Assembly: GCA_025966225.1 (NCBI GenBank)
Contig: JAOPVI010000019.1
Location: forward strand, 1 to 57,881
Direction: 5' to 3'
From: Mycobacterium sp.
GTDB lineage: Bacteria > Actinomycetota > Actinomycetes > Mycobacteriales > Mycobacteriaceae
DNA length: 57,881 nt
Part shown: positions 23,553 through 32,384 of the stretch, piece by piece
How the letters are laid out: each line of letters begins with the position of its first letter
Position numbering within the stretch: position 1 is the first letter of the stretch
Notes under the pieces: model-generated
Told to the model about the DNA's origin: nothing
What the model saw: the letters and a program-made list of their open reading frames with translations, nothing else
Databases searched by the model: none
Position numbers and translations under genes: made by a program

Positions 23553-24942
23553 GGAGAGTCGAGATCTGCACCTCGAGCTTGGGACCGCCATCGCACCAGG
23601 CACGCGCGGGGCCAGAGACCTGCTTGTCACCGCCCTGCGCGACGCCGTTCGGTCCGGTCAGCTGGCCACCGGAAGCATGCTTCCGCCATCACGATCGCTC
23701 GCCGCCGATCTCGGACTGGCCCGCAACACCGTCGCCGAGGCGTACGCCGATCTGGTCGCTGAAGGCTGGCTGGCCTCCCGTCAGGGTGCGGGCACCTGGG
23801 TCGTCAACACCCGCGACATTCGGTCGCCCGGCCGGCCCCGCGGCACCCCTGGCCAACCCACCCACAACCTCATGCCCGGATCCCCCGACGTCTCGGCCTT
23901 CCCACGCTCAGCCTGGCTCGCTTCGACCCGTCGCGCCCTGACCGCCGCCCCCGCCGAAGCCCTGCGTCCCGGCGACCCGCGCGGCCGTCCCGAACTGCGC
24001 GAAGCACTCACCGAATACCTCGGCCGCGTGCGCGGAGTGCGCACGTCACCCGATAACGTCGTCGTCTGCGCGGGCACCCGAAACGCCGTGGAACTGCTGG
24101 CGCGGGTGTTCGCCAAGCGGGGACCGATCGCCGTTGAAGCCTACGGCCTCTTCATCTTTCGTGAAGCCATCGCGGCAATGGGCGTCGCGACCACGCCGAT
24201 CGGCTTCGACGAACGCGGCGCCTGCGTCGACCAACTCGAGCACAGCGACGCCGCCGCCGCACTGCTCACCCCGGCGCACTTCTTCCCGCACGGCGTGCCC
24301 CTTCATTCGGACCGTCGCTACGCGCTGATCGAATGGGCCCGTCGCACAAGCCGATACGTGCTAGAAGACGACTACGACGGCGAGTTCCGCTACGACCGTC
24401 AGCCCGTCGGCTCCGTCCAAGGCCTCGACCCGCAGCGGGTGTGCTACCTCGGGTCGGCGAGCAAGAGCCTGTCGCCCGCCTTGCGACTGGGCTGGATGGC
24501 GCTCCCCGACGAGCTCGTCGAACCAGTCATCGACGCCGCTGGCGGGCAACAGTTCTACGTGAACGCCATCGACCAACTGACCATGGCTGATTTCATCTCA
24601 ACGGGTCAGTACGACAGGCACATTCGTCGTATGCGCAACAGCTACCGTCGCAGGCGCGACGCATTGGTGGAGCGCCTGAACCCCTTCGACGTCCGGATCA
24701 GTGGGCTGTCGGCGGGCCTGCACCTTCTGCTCCTGCTACCCGACGGCACCGAGCACGAGTTGCTGCGCCGCGCAGGCGAGGCAGGCATCGCCCTGTCCGG
24801 ACTCTCCCGACTCCGCCATCCCCTCGCAGGCCAAGACGTACCCGACGGGGACGGCCTCGTGGTCAACTTCGGCGCCCCTGCCGAGCACGCCTTCGGCGCC
24901 GCCGTCGACGCGCTCTGTGAGGTACTGACCGGCGTGAGTTAG
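23533..24942 (+). CDS. MocR/PdxR-type GntR regulator with aminotransferase domain
   Basis: A 469-residue regulator. A GntR winged helix (about 30-92) with LPPSRSLAADLGLARNTVAEAYADL is fused to a fold-type I aminotransferase domain (110-469). The PLP lysine is K311 in YLGSASKSLSPALRLGWM, and the pyridine-binding Asp is in LEDDYDGEFRY. Such proteins sense PLP or amino-acid-like ligands (PdxR, GabR, TauR families); no vitamin B6 or GABA genes are adjacent, so the regulon is unclear. The divergent AhpD-like gene is the first candidate target. The start is uncertain: the GTG at 23533 keeps out of the divergent gene, but it overlaps the second operator repeat. Confidence 0.82.
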   Translation: MVTWANSESRDLHLELGTAIAPGTRGARDLLVTALRDAVRSGQLATGSMLPPSRSLAADLGLARNTVAEAYADLVAEGWLASRQGAGTWVVNTRDIRSPGRPRGTPGQPTHNLMPGSPDVSAFPRSAWLASTRRALTAAPAEALRPGDPRGRPELREALTEYLGRVRGVRTSPDNVVVCAGTRNAVELLARVFAKRGPIAVEAYGLFIFREAIAAMGVATTPIGFDERGACVDQLEHSDAAAALLTPAHFFPHGVPLHSDRRYALIEWARRTSRYVLEDDYDGEFRYDRQPVGSVQGLDPQRVCYLGSASKSLSPALRLGWMALPDELVEPVIDAAGGQQFYVNAIDQLTMADFISTGQYDRHIRRMRNSYRRRRDALVERLNPFDVRISGLSAGLHLLLLLPDGTEHELLRRAGEAGIALSGLSRLRHPLAGQDVPDGDGLVVNFGAPAEHAFGAAVDALCEVLTGVS

Positions 24943-24963
24943 CGACCAATCCGCCCTGTCACG

Positions 24964-26229
24964 GTGGCAGACTCAATAGCCGTGCCCAAGAACCGAATGA
25001 CCACGGCCGACACGCTGGGTGGCACGCCACCGTGGACCGGCCTGGCCCGGTGGCAGGGCACCGGATTGGCGCTCGCCGTCGTGGCCTGGGGGGTCTACGA
25101 CGGACTTGGCGCGCTGCTGGGCGCAGTACTGCTCTCGCCAGCGATCATCGCTCTGGTGCGCCTGCGCAAGCATGCCCCCGAGGCCCGGTCCACCGCCGAT
25201 TTGGTGGGCGCCACTCTCGGCAATCGCGCCGGAATGTTCACGGGCGCCCTGCAAGTCGTGGCCTACCTACTTTTGGCGGTCATCGCGGCCCGGGCGCTGA
25301 GCCTGCCGGTGGCCGCGTATTCGGTCGACTATTCCGCGATGCAGGACACCTGGAGTTGGCCACTGGTCGCGGTGGCCGCGGTGGTGCTGGCCGGACTGGC
25401 GGCGTACCTGCTGCCCGACCGAGCCATCGGAGGTATCGCCGTGGTGCTGGCCGGCGTGGCCCTCCTGATCAACTTCTATCTGGCGCTGGCCGTGCTCGCC
25501 CGGGTCTACCGGGGAGTCGTCGACGTCCCGGTCGGAGCCGACGATCCGGGGCTCGGGCCATCCAGCGCCCTGCTCACGCTCACCCTCGGGTTGGTGGGCT
25601 TCGAACTAGTCACCGTCCGCAACCGGCCGATCACCGCCGCGGGCCGATCGATGACGACGAGCGTCGTGGCCGTCGCGGGCTGTGCAACCGTGGTTTGGCT
25701 GGCCGACCACCTCGGCGCGCCCCACGGTTGGCGGCTCAGCGGCCACCAGTTCACCTTCGTCGTTGGCTACCTCTACGGCTCATCGGGGCTGCTCTGGTTG
25801 ACGGTCGCCAGCCTTGCCATGTTCGCCGCGGGACTGCTCGTCCTGATGTGGGCGATCACCGTGGTGGCGTCGCGACTCACCGAACGGGTGCCTGCCGAAG
25901 CGGTCGTCGCGACGAGCATCGGCATCGGGGCCGCATTGGCGATCGTGTGCTGCCGCGATTGGTTGGGGCTCGGGAGCCACACCGGCGGCGTAGGCGCACT
26001 GCTGCTCATGGTGGCGTACGTCATGGTCGTCGAGGCGAGCGCCCGCATCCCCGACGACAACACGCTGGCTTGGTGGCTGCGAATGGCGATGCCCGCCGTG
26101 CTGGCGGCCGTGGTGCTGGTTCCCCTGCTGTCCAAGGGACACAGCGCCGCCTTCGTCTGGCCGGTGGCAATCGCGGGCGTATTGGCCGGTCTGACTTTTG
26201 TCGTGGTTTCCGTCGGGTCGCGCCGATGA
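24964..26229 (+). CDS. Polytopic membrane protein, amino-acid-permease-like
   Basis: A 421-residue integral membrane protein with about 11-12 hydrophobic helices spread over its whole length and short polar loops. The first helices (GTGLALAVVAWGVYDGLGALLGAVLLSPAI) resemble the start of APC-superfamily permeases, but no substrate-binding motif is clear. Loops such as RVYRGVVDVPVGADDPGLGP are unusual. The start could be the GTG at 24964, the GTG at 24982 or the ATG at 24997; the first is listed. It follows the MocR gene by 21 bp and could be its transport partner. Function is not assigned. Confidence 0.7.
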   Translation: MADSIAVPKNRMTTADTLGGTPPWTGLARWQGTGLALAVVAWGVYDGLGALLGAVLLSPAIIALVRLRKHAPEARSTADLVGATLGNRAGMFTGALQVVAYLLLAVIAARALSLPVAAYSVDYSAMQDTWSWPLVAVAAVVLAGLAAYLLPDRAIGGIAVVLAGVALLINFYLALAVLARVYRGVVDVPVGADDPGLGPSSALLTLTLGLVGFELVTVRNRPITAAGRSMTTSVVAVAGCATVVWLADHLGAPHGWRLSGHQFTFVVGYLYGSSGLLWLTVASLAMFAAGLLVLMWAITVVASRLTERVPAEAVVATSIGIGAALAIVCCRDWLGLGSHTGGVGALLLMVAYVMVVEASARIPDDNTLAWWLRMAMPAVLAAVVLVPLLSKGHSAAFVWPVAIAGVLAGLTFVVVSVGSRR

Positions 26230-26337
26230 TGCGACAATTGCGCCAACACCTCGCACGGATCGCCGCGTCGTGTTCTTCGATCAGGCGAGTTGAGGTGGAT
26301 GACAAGTCTGTTTAACTTGCGCTGCATGGGTGCAGGC

Positions 26338-26357
26338 CCGTGACGTCGACGTCACGG
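26338..26357. promoter_or_regulatory. 20-bp perfect palindrome overlapping the GAF-ANTAR start
   Basis: CCGTGACGTCGACGTCACGG is a perfect inverted repeat with its centre at 26347/26348. It contains the GTG start codon of the downstream gene and its first codons (TSTS). It could be an operator or an RNA hairpin that hides the start; the GTGA...TCAC spacing (8) does not fit the CRP site (6). Confidence 0.5.
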
Positions 26358-27062
26358 CTGTTCAGGGCTGCGCTCGCCGAGTACCCCGATGGGTTGCTCG
26401 GTCCCAACGAACTGTGCCTTTCGTGCGTGAAGGTGCTGCCCATCGATCGCGCGGCCATCACGATCGGCGTCGCGTCGGGGGCGTGGGAGCCGCTTGGCGC
26501 CTCCGATGAGACCGCGACCCGCATCGAGGCCCAGCAGGCCGTGACGGGCGAGGGCCCGGCCATCGACGCAATGGCGCACGGGGGGCCCGTGTTGATCGAC
26601 GACCTGGCCGGCCATTTCAACCGGTGGCCCGGTTTCGCGGCGGCGCTCGGCCCCGACGCCACGGGCGCGATGTTCGCGTTCCCGCTGCAGATCGGCGCCA
26701 TCGCCGTCGGCGTACTCGATTTCTACCGCGCGGAGCCCGTGCCGCTGGCCACCGACGACGTCAAGGCGATGCTTGCCGTGGTCGACATCGTCACCATGGT
26801 GCTGCTCTCGCGCGCACCACCACTTGACATCGACACGAGTTCGGCCGAAGTCTGGTGGGTGCCGTCCCCGGGGTCGAGCGAGATTCACCAGGCCACCGGC
26901 ATGGTGGTCGCCCAGCTCGCGGTACCGCCCCGCATCGCCTATCTGCGGCTGCGGGCACACGCATTCGCCCATGACATCCCGCTGACGGAAGTGGCTCGCA
27001 ATGTGATCGAGCGGCATCTGCGGTTCGACCCCGATGACAGCGCTGAACCGGAGCATCATTGA
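26340..27062 (+). CDS. GAF-ANTAR regulator (first of pair)
   Basis: A 240-residue protein with an N-terminal GAF sensor (about 20-160; LPIDRAAITIGVASGAWEPL, TGEGPAIDAMAHGGPVLIDDL) and a C-terminal ANTAR RNA-binding domain (about 178-232; IHQATGMVVAQLAVPPRIAYLRLRAHA). ANTAR proteins bind paired hexaloop hairpins in nascent RNA and block terminators, so this is a likely antitermination regulator. The GAF ligand is unknown and no histidine kinase is adjacent. GTG at 26340 is the only good start; it lies inside a 20-bp palindrome and has no ribosome-binding site. A second GAF-ANTAR gene follows after 36 bp. Confidence 0.85.
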   Translation: MTSTSRLFRAALAEYPDGLLGPNELCLSCVKVLPIDRAAITIGVASGAWEPLGASDETATRIEAQQAVTGEGPAIDAMAHGGPVLIDDLAGHFNRWPGFAAALGPDATGAMFAFPLQIGAIAVGVLDFYRAEPVPLATDDVKAMLAVVDIVTMVLLSRAPPLDIDTSSAEVWWVPSPGSSEIHQATGMVVAQLAVPPRIAYLRLRAHAFAHDIPLTEVARNVIERHLRFDPDDSAEPEHH

Positions 27063-27098
27063 TGATGAGAGAAGGAAGAGAAGGAGGAGTAGACCGCA

Positions 27099-27857
27099 AT
27101 GGACGATCGTGAGGGTCCACTGGTACATGCCTTCGTTTCCTTGGCGGACACGTTGGTCGACGACTACGACGTGGTCGAGTTCGCCCAGGAACTCGTCGAG
27201 GATTGCATGTCGCTCCTGCACGTCGACTCCGCCGGGTTGCTGCTCGACGACCTGCGCGGCGGACTGCAGGTGCTCGCGTCCACCAGCGAGGAGGCCCGCA
27301 TGCTCGAGCTGTTGCAGATCCAATCCAAGGCGGGGCCGTGCCTGCAGGCCTACGACACGGGCCAGCAGGTGCTCGTCGAGGACGTTCGCGAGGAAGTCAA
27401 CCGGTGGCCCGAGTTCGCTGCCCGCGCAGCAGGGGACGGCTACGGATCGGTCATCGCGATACCCCTGCGCCTGCGAAACGAGCGGATCGGCGCCCTGAAC
27501 ATGTTCCGCCGCACGCCGGGCCTGCTGTCGGAGTCCGATCTGCTGGTGGCGCAGGCGCTCGCCGACGTCGCGACCATCGGCATCCTGCACCAGCGGGTGC
27601 TCACGCGCGGCGCCCAGGTGAACAGCCAACTCCAGATCGCGTTGAACAGCCGCATCGTGATCGAGCAGGCCAAAGGTGTGCTGGCCGAGCGGCTGGCGCT
27701 CGACATGGAGCAGGCCTTCGTGCAGCTACGGTCCATGGCGCGGAGCACCAACCAACACCTCAGCCACGTCGCACGCACCGTCATCGACAACTCCAGCGGC
27801 ATCGTCTCACCCAGCGACGAGCGGCCCTCCCGAGCGCGGCGCCCCGGACCAAGCTGA
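27099..27857 (+). CDS. GAF-ANTAR regulator (second of pair)
   Basis: A 252-residue GAF-ANTAR protein. The GAF domain (about 20-165) has DSAGLLLDDLRGGLQVLASTSEEARMLE and SKAGPCLQAYDTGQQVLVEDV; the ANTAR domain (about 180-235) reads LNSRIVIEQAKGVLAERLALDMEQAF. It matches the common mycobacterial GAF-ANTAR type better than its upstream neighbour does. A strong purine-rich ribosome-binding tract (GAAGGAGGAG) lies 11 nt before the ATG. The last 15 residues are Arg/Pro-rich and disordered. The tandem pair may be functionally redundant or a sensing couple. Confidence 0.88.
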   Translation: MDDREGPLVHAFVSLADTLVDDYDVVEFAQELVEDCMSLLHVDSAGLLLDDLRGGLQVLASTSEEARMLELLQIQSKAGPCLQAYDTGQQVLVEDVREEVNRWPEFAARAAGDGYGSVIAIPLRLRNERIGALNMFRRTPGLLSESDLLVAQALADVATIGILHQRVLTRGAQVNSQLQIALNSRIVIEQAKGVLAERLALDMEQAFVQLRSMARSTNQHLSHVARTVIDNSSGIVSPSDERPSRARRPGPS

Positions 27858-27894
27858 CTGCAGGTCGCCCCAGCCCCGCGGCAGCGTGAGCCCG

Positions 27895-27900
27895 TAAGCT
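27895..27900 (+). promoter_or_regulatory. -10 box for leaderless transcript of the arabinan operon
   Basis: TAAGCT ends 6 nt before the GTG at 27907 and there is no Shine-Dalgarno sequence. This is probably the main promoter of the GtrA-dprE1-dprE2-aftA-embC run. Confidence 0.55.
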
Positions 27901-27906
27901 GCCCGC

Positions 27907-28317
27907 GTGGCCGAGCCCCCGATGTCGCCCAACCTGAGCCTGGCGACGCAGGCCTGGCGGTTCGTCGTCACCGGCGGGTTCTCCGCGATCGTCGACTTCG
28001 GGTTGTACGTGCTCTTCTTGTGGCTCGGGCTGAACGTCAACGTCGCCAAGACGCTCAGCTTCATCGCAGGCACGACGACCGCCTATCTGATCAACCGGCG
28101 CTGGACGTTCCGGGCGCCACCGAGCACGGCGCGCTTCATCGCGGTCTGCGGGCTCTACGCCGTCACCTTCCTCGTCCAGGTTGGCATCAACTACGCCTTC
28201 TACACGCTGTGGGCGGACAAGCCCTGGCGCGTCCCCGTCGCGTTCGTCATCGCCCAGGGCACCGCGACGGTGATCAACTTCGTCGTCCAGCGTGCGGTGA
28301 TCTTCCGGCTCAGCTGA
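27907..28317 (+). CDS. GtrA-family protein Rv3789 homologue
   Basis: A 136-residue four-TM protein matching Rv3789: [21 protein letters not shown], then [20 protein letters not shown], then [21 protein letters not shown]. Rv3789 has been described both as a candidate decaprenyl-phospho-arabinose translocase and as an anchor that recruits the priming transferase AftA; either role serves arabinogalactan synthesis. The GTG at 27907 gives a 15-residue longer N-terminus than Rv3789, supported by the TAAGCT box 6 nt upstream. dprE1 follows after 31 bp. Confidence 0.9.
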   Translation: MAEPPMSPNLSLATQAWRFVVTGGFSAIVDFGLYVLFLWLGLNVNVAKTLSFIAGTTTAYLINRRWTFRAPPSTARFIAVCGLYAVTFLVQVGINYAFYTLWADKPWRVPVAFVIAQGTATVINFVVQRAVIFRLS

Positions 28318-28335
28318 GCCAGAACGGTCAGGCGG

Positions 28336-28341
28336 TACCCT
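28336..28341 (+). promoter_or_regulatory. -10 box for leaderless dprE1 transcript
   Basis: TACCCT ends 7 nt before the dprE1 ATG and no ribosome-binding site is present, so dprE1 may also start its own message. Confidence 0.45.
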
Positions 28342-28348
28342 CTTCACG

Positions 28349-29710
28349 ATGTTTGCAACCACCACGAAGCGGCTTACGGGCTGGAGCCGCACCGCGCCGA
28401 GCGTCGCCCAGGTGCTGTCCACCCCTGATGCGGAGACCATCGCGGAAGCCGTCGCCAAGGCGGACGGTCGCGGTGTCATCGCGCGTGGGTTGGGCCGGTC
28501 CTACGGCGACAACGCGCAGAACGGTGGCGGCCTGGTCATCGACATGACGGCGCTGAACAAGATTCATTCGATCAGCGCCGAAACCCGGCTCGTCGACGTC
28601 GACGGCGGTGTCAGTCTCGATCAGCTGATGAAGGCGGCGCTTCCGTTCGGGCTTTGGGTACCGGTTCTGCCGGGCACCCGCCAGGTCACCATCGGCGGCG
28701 CCATCGCCTGTGACATCCACGGCAAGAATCACCACAGCGCGGGCAGCTTCGGCGACCACGTCCGCTCGATGGAACTGCTCACCGCAGACGGCCAGGTCCG
28801 CCACCTCACCCCAGATGGGGACGAGGCGGAACTCTTCTGGGCGACAGTGGCCGGCAACGGGCTGACGGGGATCATCCTTCGGGCCACGATCTCCATGACC
28901 CCGACGGAGACCGCGTACTTCATCAACGACGGCGACAACACCGCGAACCTCGACGAGACCATTGCCTTTCACAGTGACGGCAGCGAGGCTGATTACACCT
29001 ACTCCAGCGCGTGGTTCGACGCCATCAGCCCGCCGCCGAAACTGGGCAGGGCCGCGATCACCCGGGGACGGCTCGCCCGCCTGGACGAACTGCCGGACAA
29101 GCTCGCGAAGCACCCACTGAAATTCGATGCGCCGCAACTGATGACGGTGCCCGATATCTTCCCCAACGGGCTGATGAACAAGCTGACGCTCAGCACGATC
29201 GGCGAGCTTTACTACCGCCGGGGCGGGCACTACCGCGGCAAGGTCCAGAACCTGACGCAGTTCTACCACCCGCTCGACCTACTCGGCGAGTGGAACCGTG
29301 GCTACGGACCTGCCGGGTTCGCGCAGTACCAGTTCCTGGTACCACTGTCGGCGGTCGAGGAGTTCAAGCAGATCATCGGTGACATCCAGCGCAGTGGACA
29401 CTATTCCGCGCTCAACGTCTTCAAGGTCTTCGGGCCGGGAAACCAAGCGCCGCTGAGCTTTCCGATGGCAGGCTGGAACGTCGCCATGGACTTCCCGACC
29501 AAGGCGGGCATTGGCCGACTGCTCACGGACCTCGACCGGCGGGTGCTCGAGTTCGGTGGCCGCCTCTACACCGCCAAGGACTCCCGCACCAGCGCCGAGA
29601 CCTTCCACGCCATGTACCCACGGATCGACGAGTGGATCGCGGTGCGCCGCAAGGTCGATCCCGCCGGGATCTTCGCCTCTGACATGGCCCGACGTTTGGA
29701 GCTGCTGTAA
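28349..29710 (+). CDS. dprE1: Decaprenylphospho-beta-D-ribofuranose 2-oxidase DprE1
   Basis: The FAD-dependent epimerase half-enzyme that oxidises decaprenyl-phospho-ribose at C2 (453 aa; M. tuberculosis Rv3790, 461 aa). The FAD-binding segment is [18 protein letters not shown] (about 49-66), [17 protein letters not shown] follows (122-138), and the catalytic Lys is K410 in RLYTAKDSR (K418 in M. tuberculosis). Numbering is offset by 8. The residue equivalent to Cys387, the covalent target of benzothiazinones, is Ala379 (WNVAMDFP for WNICVDFP; codon GCC at 29483-29485). The same change is known in M. avium, which is naturally insensitive. dprE2 starts at the next base after its stop. Confidence 0.96.
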   Translation: MFATTTKRLTGWSRTAPSVAQVLSTPDAETIAEAVAKADGRGVIARGLGRSYGDNAQNGGGLVIDMTALNKIHSISAETRLVDVDGGVSLDQLMKAALPFGLWVPVLPGTRQVTIGGAIACDIHGKNHHSAGSFGDHVRSMELLTADGQVRHLTPDGDEAELFWATVAGNGLTGIILRATISMTPTETAYFINDGDNTANLDETIAFHSDGSEADYTYSSAWFDAISPPPKLGRAAITRGRLARLDELPDKLAKHPLKFDAPQLMTVPDIFPNGLMNKLTLSTIGELYYRRGGHYRGKVQNLTQFYHPLDLLGEWNRGYGPAGFAQYQFLVPLSAVEEFKQIIGDIQRSGHYSALNVFKVFGPGNQAPLSFPMAGWNVAMDFPTKAGIGRLLTDLDRRVLEFGGRLYTAKDSRTSAETFHAMYPRIDEWIAVRRKVDPAGIFASDMARRLELL

Positions 29711-30493
29711 ATGGTGTTCGACGGCGTGGGAAATCCACAGGGCATCCTGCTTCTGGGTGGTACGTCCGAGATCGGACTGGCCATCTGCGAGCGCTACCTC
29801 CGCGACGCGCCGGCCCGAATCGTGTTGGCCGCGTTGCCCGACGATCCCGGCCGCGACGCTGCGGTCGCGCAGCTGACCAACGCAGGAGCCAGGTCCGTCG
29901 AGGTGATCGACTTCGACGCGGTGGCCACCGACACGCATCCCGCCGTCCTCGACGAGGCGTTCAAGGGCGGGGACATCGACGTGGCGATCGTCGCGTTCGG
30001 TCTACTCGGGGACGCCGAGGAGCTCTGGCAGAACCAGGCCAAGGCCGTGAAGATTGCCGAGATAAACTACACGGCAGCGGTTTCCGTTGGCGTGCTGCTC
30101 GGCGAGAAGATGCGTGCTCAGGGGTCTGGCCGCATCATCGCGATGAGCTCGGCGGCCGGTGAACGGGTGCGTCGATCCAACTTCGTGTACGGGTCCACCA
30201 AGGCCGGCCTCGATGGTTTCTACCTCGGGCTCGGAGAAGCGCTTCGCGAGTTCGGAGTTCGCGTTCTGGTCATCCGCCCGGGGCAGGTGCGCACCTCGAC
30301 GACGATCGCGCACTGGAAGGCGACCGGTGCCAAGGAGGCGCCGTTCACCGTGGACAAGGAGTACGTCGCCGAACTCGCCGTCACGGCGTCCGCGAAGGGC
30401 AAGGAACTGGTATGGGCGCCAGGGACGTTCAGGTACGTGATGATGGTGTTGCGGCACGTTCCGCGGCCGATCTTCCGCAAGCTGCCGATCTGA
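29711..30493 (+). CDS. dprE2: Decaprenylphosphoryl-2-keto-ribose reductase DprE2
   Basis: An SDR-family NADH-dependent reductase of 260 residues (Rv3791 homologue) that finishes the epimerisation to decaprenyl-phospho-arabinose, the only arabinose donor of the wall. The nucleotide motif is [12 protein letters not shown] (about 14-25), the catalytic Ser lies in [16 protein letters not shown], and YxxxK is YGSTK (about 159-163). The C-terminal helix ([17 protein letters not shown]) is amphipathic and may bind the membrane or DprE1. The ATG directly abuts the dprE1 stop. Confidence 0.95.
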   Translation: MVFDGVGNPQGILLLGGTSEIGLAICERYLRDAPARIVLAALPDDPGRDAAVAQLTNAGARSVEVIDFDAVATDTHPAVLDEAFKGGDIDVAIVAFGLLGDAEELWQNQAKAVKIAEINYTAAVSVGVLLGEKMRAQGSGRIIAMSSAAGERVRRSNFVYGSTKAGLDGFYLGLGEALREFGVRVLVIRPGQVRTSTTIAHWKATGAKEAPFTVDKEYVAELAVTASAKGKELVWAPGTFRYVMMVLRHVPRPIFRKLPI

Positions 30494-30506
30494 CGGGACG
30501 CTCTTC

Positions 30507-32384
30507 ATGCGTCAGGCGCTGACGGTCTTTGGACAGATGCTGGCTTCCGCCGCGGTGGCTGTGGCCGTGTCGGTGGTCGCACTGGTGGCGATCTCGCGGG
30601 TCGAGTGGCCGGCATTCAACTCGTCGAACCAGCTGTACGCCCTCACCACGGTGGGCCAGTTCGTCTGTCTGGCCGGGCTTTTGGGATCAGGACTGTTGTG
30701 GCGGCGCGGACGCAGCTGGTTGGCCAAGGCAGCGGGCGTCGTCTTCCTCTCGACCTTCTCGGTAGTCACCCTGGCGATGCCGCTTGGCGCCACCAAGCTG
30801 TACCTCTTCGGCGTCTCGGTCGACCAGCAGTTCCGCACCGAGTACCTCACCCGACTGACCGACACCGTCGCACCACATGACATGACCTATCTTGGCTTGC
30901 CGCCGTTCTACCCACCGGGCTGGTTCTGGATCGGCGGACGGATCGCCGCGCTGGCTGGGACACCCGCGTGGGAGATGTTCAAGCCGTGGGCCATCGTCTC
31001 GATCACCATCGCGGTCGCCGTCGCGTTCGTGTTGTGGGCGGCCATGATTCGCTTCGAGATCGCGCTGGTCGTGACGACCGCCACCGTGGCCACCACGCTC
31101 GCGTATGCGCCTGCCGAGCCGTACGCCGCGATCATCACCGTGCTGCTGCCGCCGGTGTTCGTGCTGGCGTGGTCGGGCCTGCGGGTCGGGTCAAGACAGG
31201 GTGGGTGGGCGGCCGTGGTCGGGGTCGGCGTCTTCCTCGGCGCGGCCGCATTGTCTTACACGCTGCTGCTGGGATACGCCGCCTTCACGCTCGCGCTCAT
31301 GGCGCTGGTGGTCACGGTGAGCCGACGGAGCCGCTCCGGCGGCGACCTTCGATCTAGCAGCTTGGACCCCTTGCTGAGGCTGGCGGCGATCTTCGCGATC
31401 GCCGGGGCCATCGCGCTGATCGGCTGGGGCCCGTATCTGATGGCGGCCGCCAAGGGGTCGCCCGCCGACGCGGGCACGGCCCAGCACTACCTGCCCGTCG
31501 ACGGCGCGCAGCTGACGTTCCCCATGCTGAGCTTCACGCTGCTGGGTGCACTCTGCATGTTGGGCACGCTGTGGCTGGTGGGGTACGCCCACTCGTCCAC
31601 CCGCGCCGGCGCCCTGGCCATCGCCGTGCTAGCTGTCTACGCGTGGTCCCTGCTCTCGATGGTGACCACGCTGGTGGGCACAACCCTGCTGTCGTTCCGG
31701 TTGCAGCCGACGCTCACCGTGCTACTGAGCGCCGCAGGCGCGTTCGGCTTCATCGAGACCGCCCGCGCGCTCGCGGCGCGCTTCGACACGCATTCGCGGC
31801 GCATCGTCGTCGCCGCCACCACGTTGGGCGCCATCGGGGCGATGACCTTCAGCCAGGACATCCCCGACGTGCTCCGGTCCGACATCGCCGTCGCCTATAC
31901 CGATACCGACGGCTCCGGGCAGCGCGCTGACCGGCGCCCCCCTGGGGCCGAGCGCTACTACGCCGAACTCGACACCAAGATCCGCGACACCACCGGCCGA
32001 CCCCGCAACGAGACCGTGGTGATGACCGCCGACTACAGCTTCCTTGCCTTCTATCCGTACTACGGGTTCCAAGGCCTGACCTCGCACTACGCCAATCCGC
32101 TCGCGCAGTTCTTGGAGCGCTCGAAGGCCATCGAGGGATGGGCCACGTTGACGAGACCCGACCAGTTCATCGCCGCCCTCGACGGGCTGCCGTGGGCGCC
32201 CCCGACGGTCTTCGTCATGCGCCACGGCGCCAACGACACGTACACCCTGCGGCTGGCCTCGGACGTCTATCCGAACCAACCGAACGTCCGCCGATATCAG
32301 GTCGCGCTGGACTCGGCCCTGTTCGACGACCCCCGTTGGTCGGTGTCCGACGTCGGCCCGTTCGTGCTCGCGATCCGGAAATGA
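30507..32384 (+). CDS. aftA: Arabinofuranosyltransferase AftA
   Basis: A GT-C membrane enzyme of 625 residues (Rv3792 homologue, 643 aa) that puts the first arabinofuranose on the galactan chain. About 11-13 TM helices fill residues 5-450, and a periplasmic C-terminal domain (about 460-625) follows. The acidic first periplasmic loop around [17 protein letters not shown] (residues about 92-110) is the likely catalytic region. The donor is decaprenyl-phospho-arabinose from DprE1/2. ATG at 30507 is 13 bp after dprE2. The stop overlaps the embC ATG (ATGA). Confidence 0.93.
   Translation: MRQALTVFGQMLASAAVAVAVSVVALVAISRVEWPAFNSSNQLYALTTVGQFVCLAGLLGSGLLWRRGRSWLAKAAGVVFLSTFSVVTLAMPLGATKLYLFGVSVDQQFRTEYLTRLTDTVAPHDMTYLGLPPFYPPGWFWIGGRIAALAGTPAWEMFKPWAIVSITIAVAVAFVLWAAMIRFEIALVVTTATVATTLAYAPAEPYAAIITVLLPPVFVLAWSGLRVGSRQGGWAAVVGVGVFLGAAALSYTLLLGYAAFTLALMALVVTVSRRSRSGGDLRSSSLDPLLRLAAIFAIAGAIALIGWGPYLMAAAKGSPADAGTAQHYLPVDGAQLTFPMLSFTLLGALCMLGTLWLVGYAHSSTRAGALAIAVLAVYAWSLLSMVTTLVGTTLLSFRLQPTLTVLLSAAGAFGFIETARALAARFDTHSRRIVVAATTLGAIGAMTFSQDIPDVLRSDIAVAYTDTDGSGQRADRRPPGAERYYAELDTKIRDTTGRPRNETVVMTADYSFLAFYPYYGFQGLTSHYANPLAQFLERSKAIEGWATLTRPDQFIAALDGLPWAPPTVFVMRHGANDTYTLRLASDVYPNQPNVRRYQVALDSALFDDPRWSVSDVGPFVLAIRK

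Noticed and set aside
26308..26331. GTTT-N14-GGGT resembling a SigF promoter before the first GAF-ANTAR gene
   Set aside because: The spacing is shorter than usual for SigF and the -10 lacks the final TA; too weak to report as a feature.
26338..26357. GTGA...TCAC as a CRP (Rv3676-type) site
   Set aside because: The half-sites are 8 bp apart instead of 6, so CRP binding is unlikely; the palindrome is reported on its own terms.
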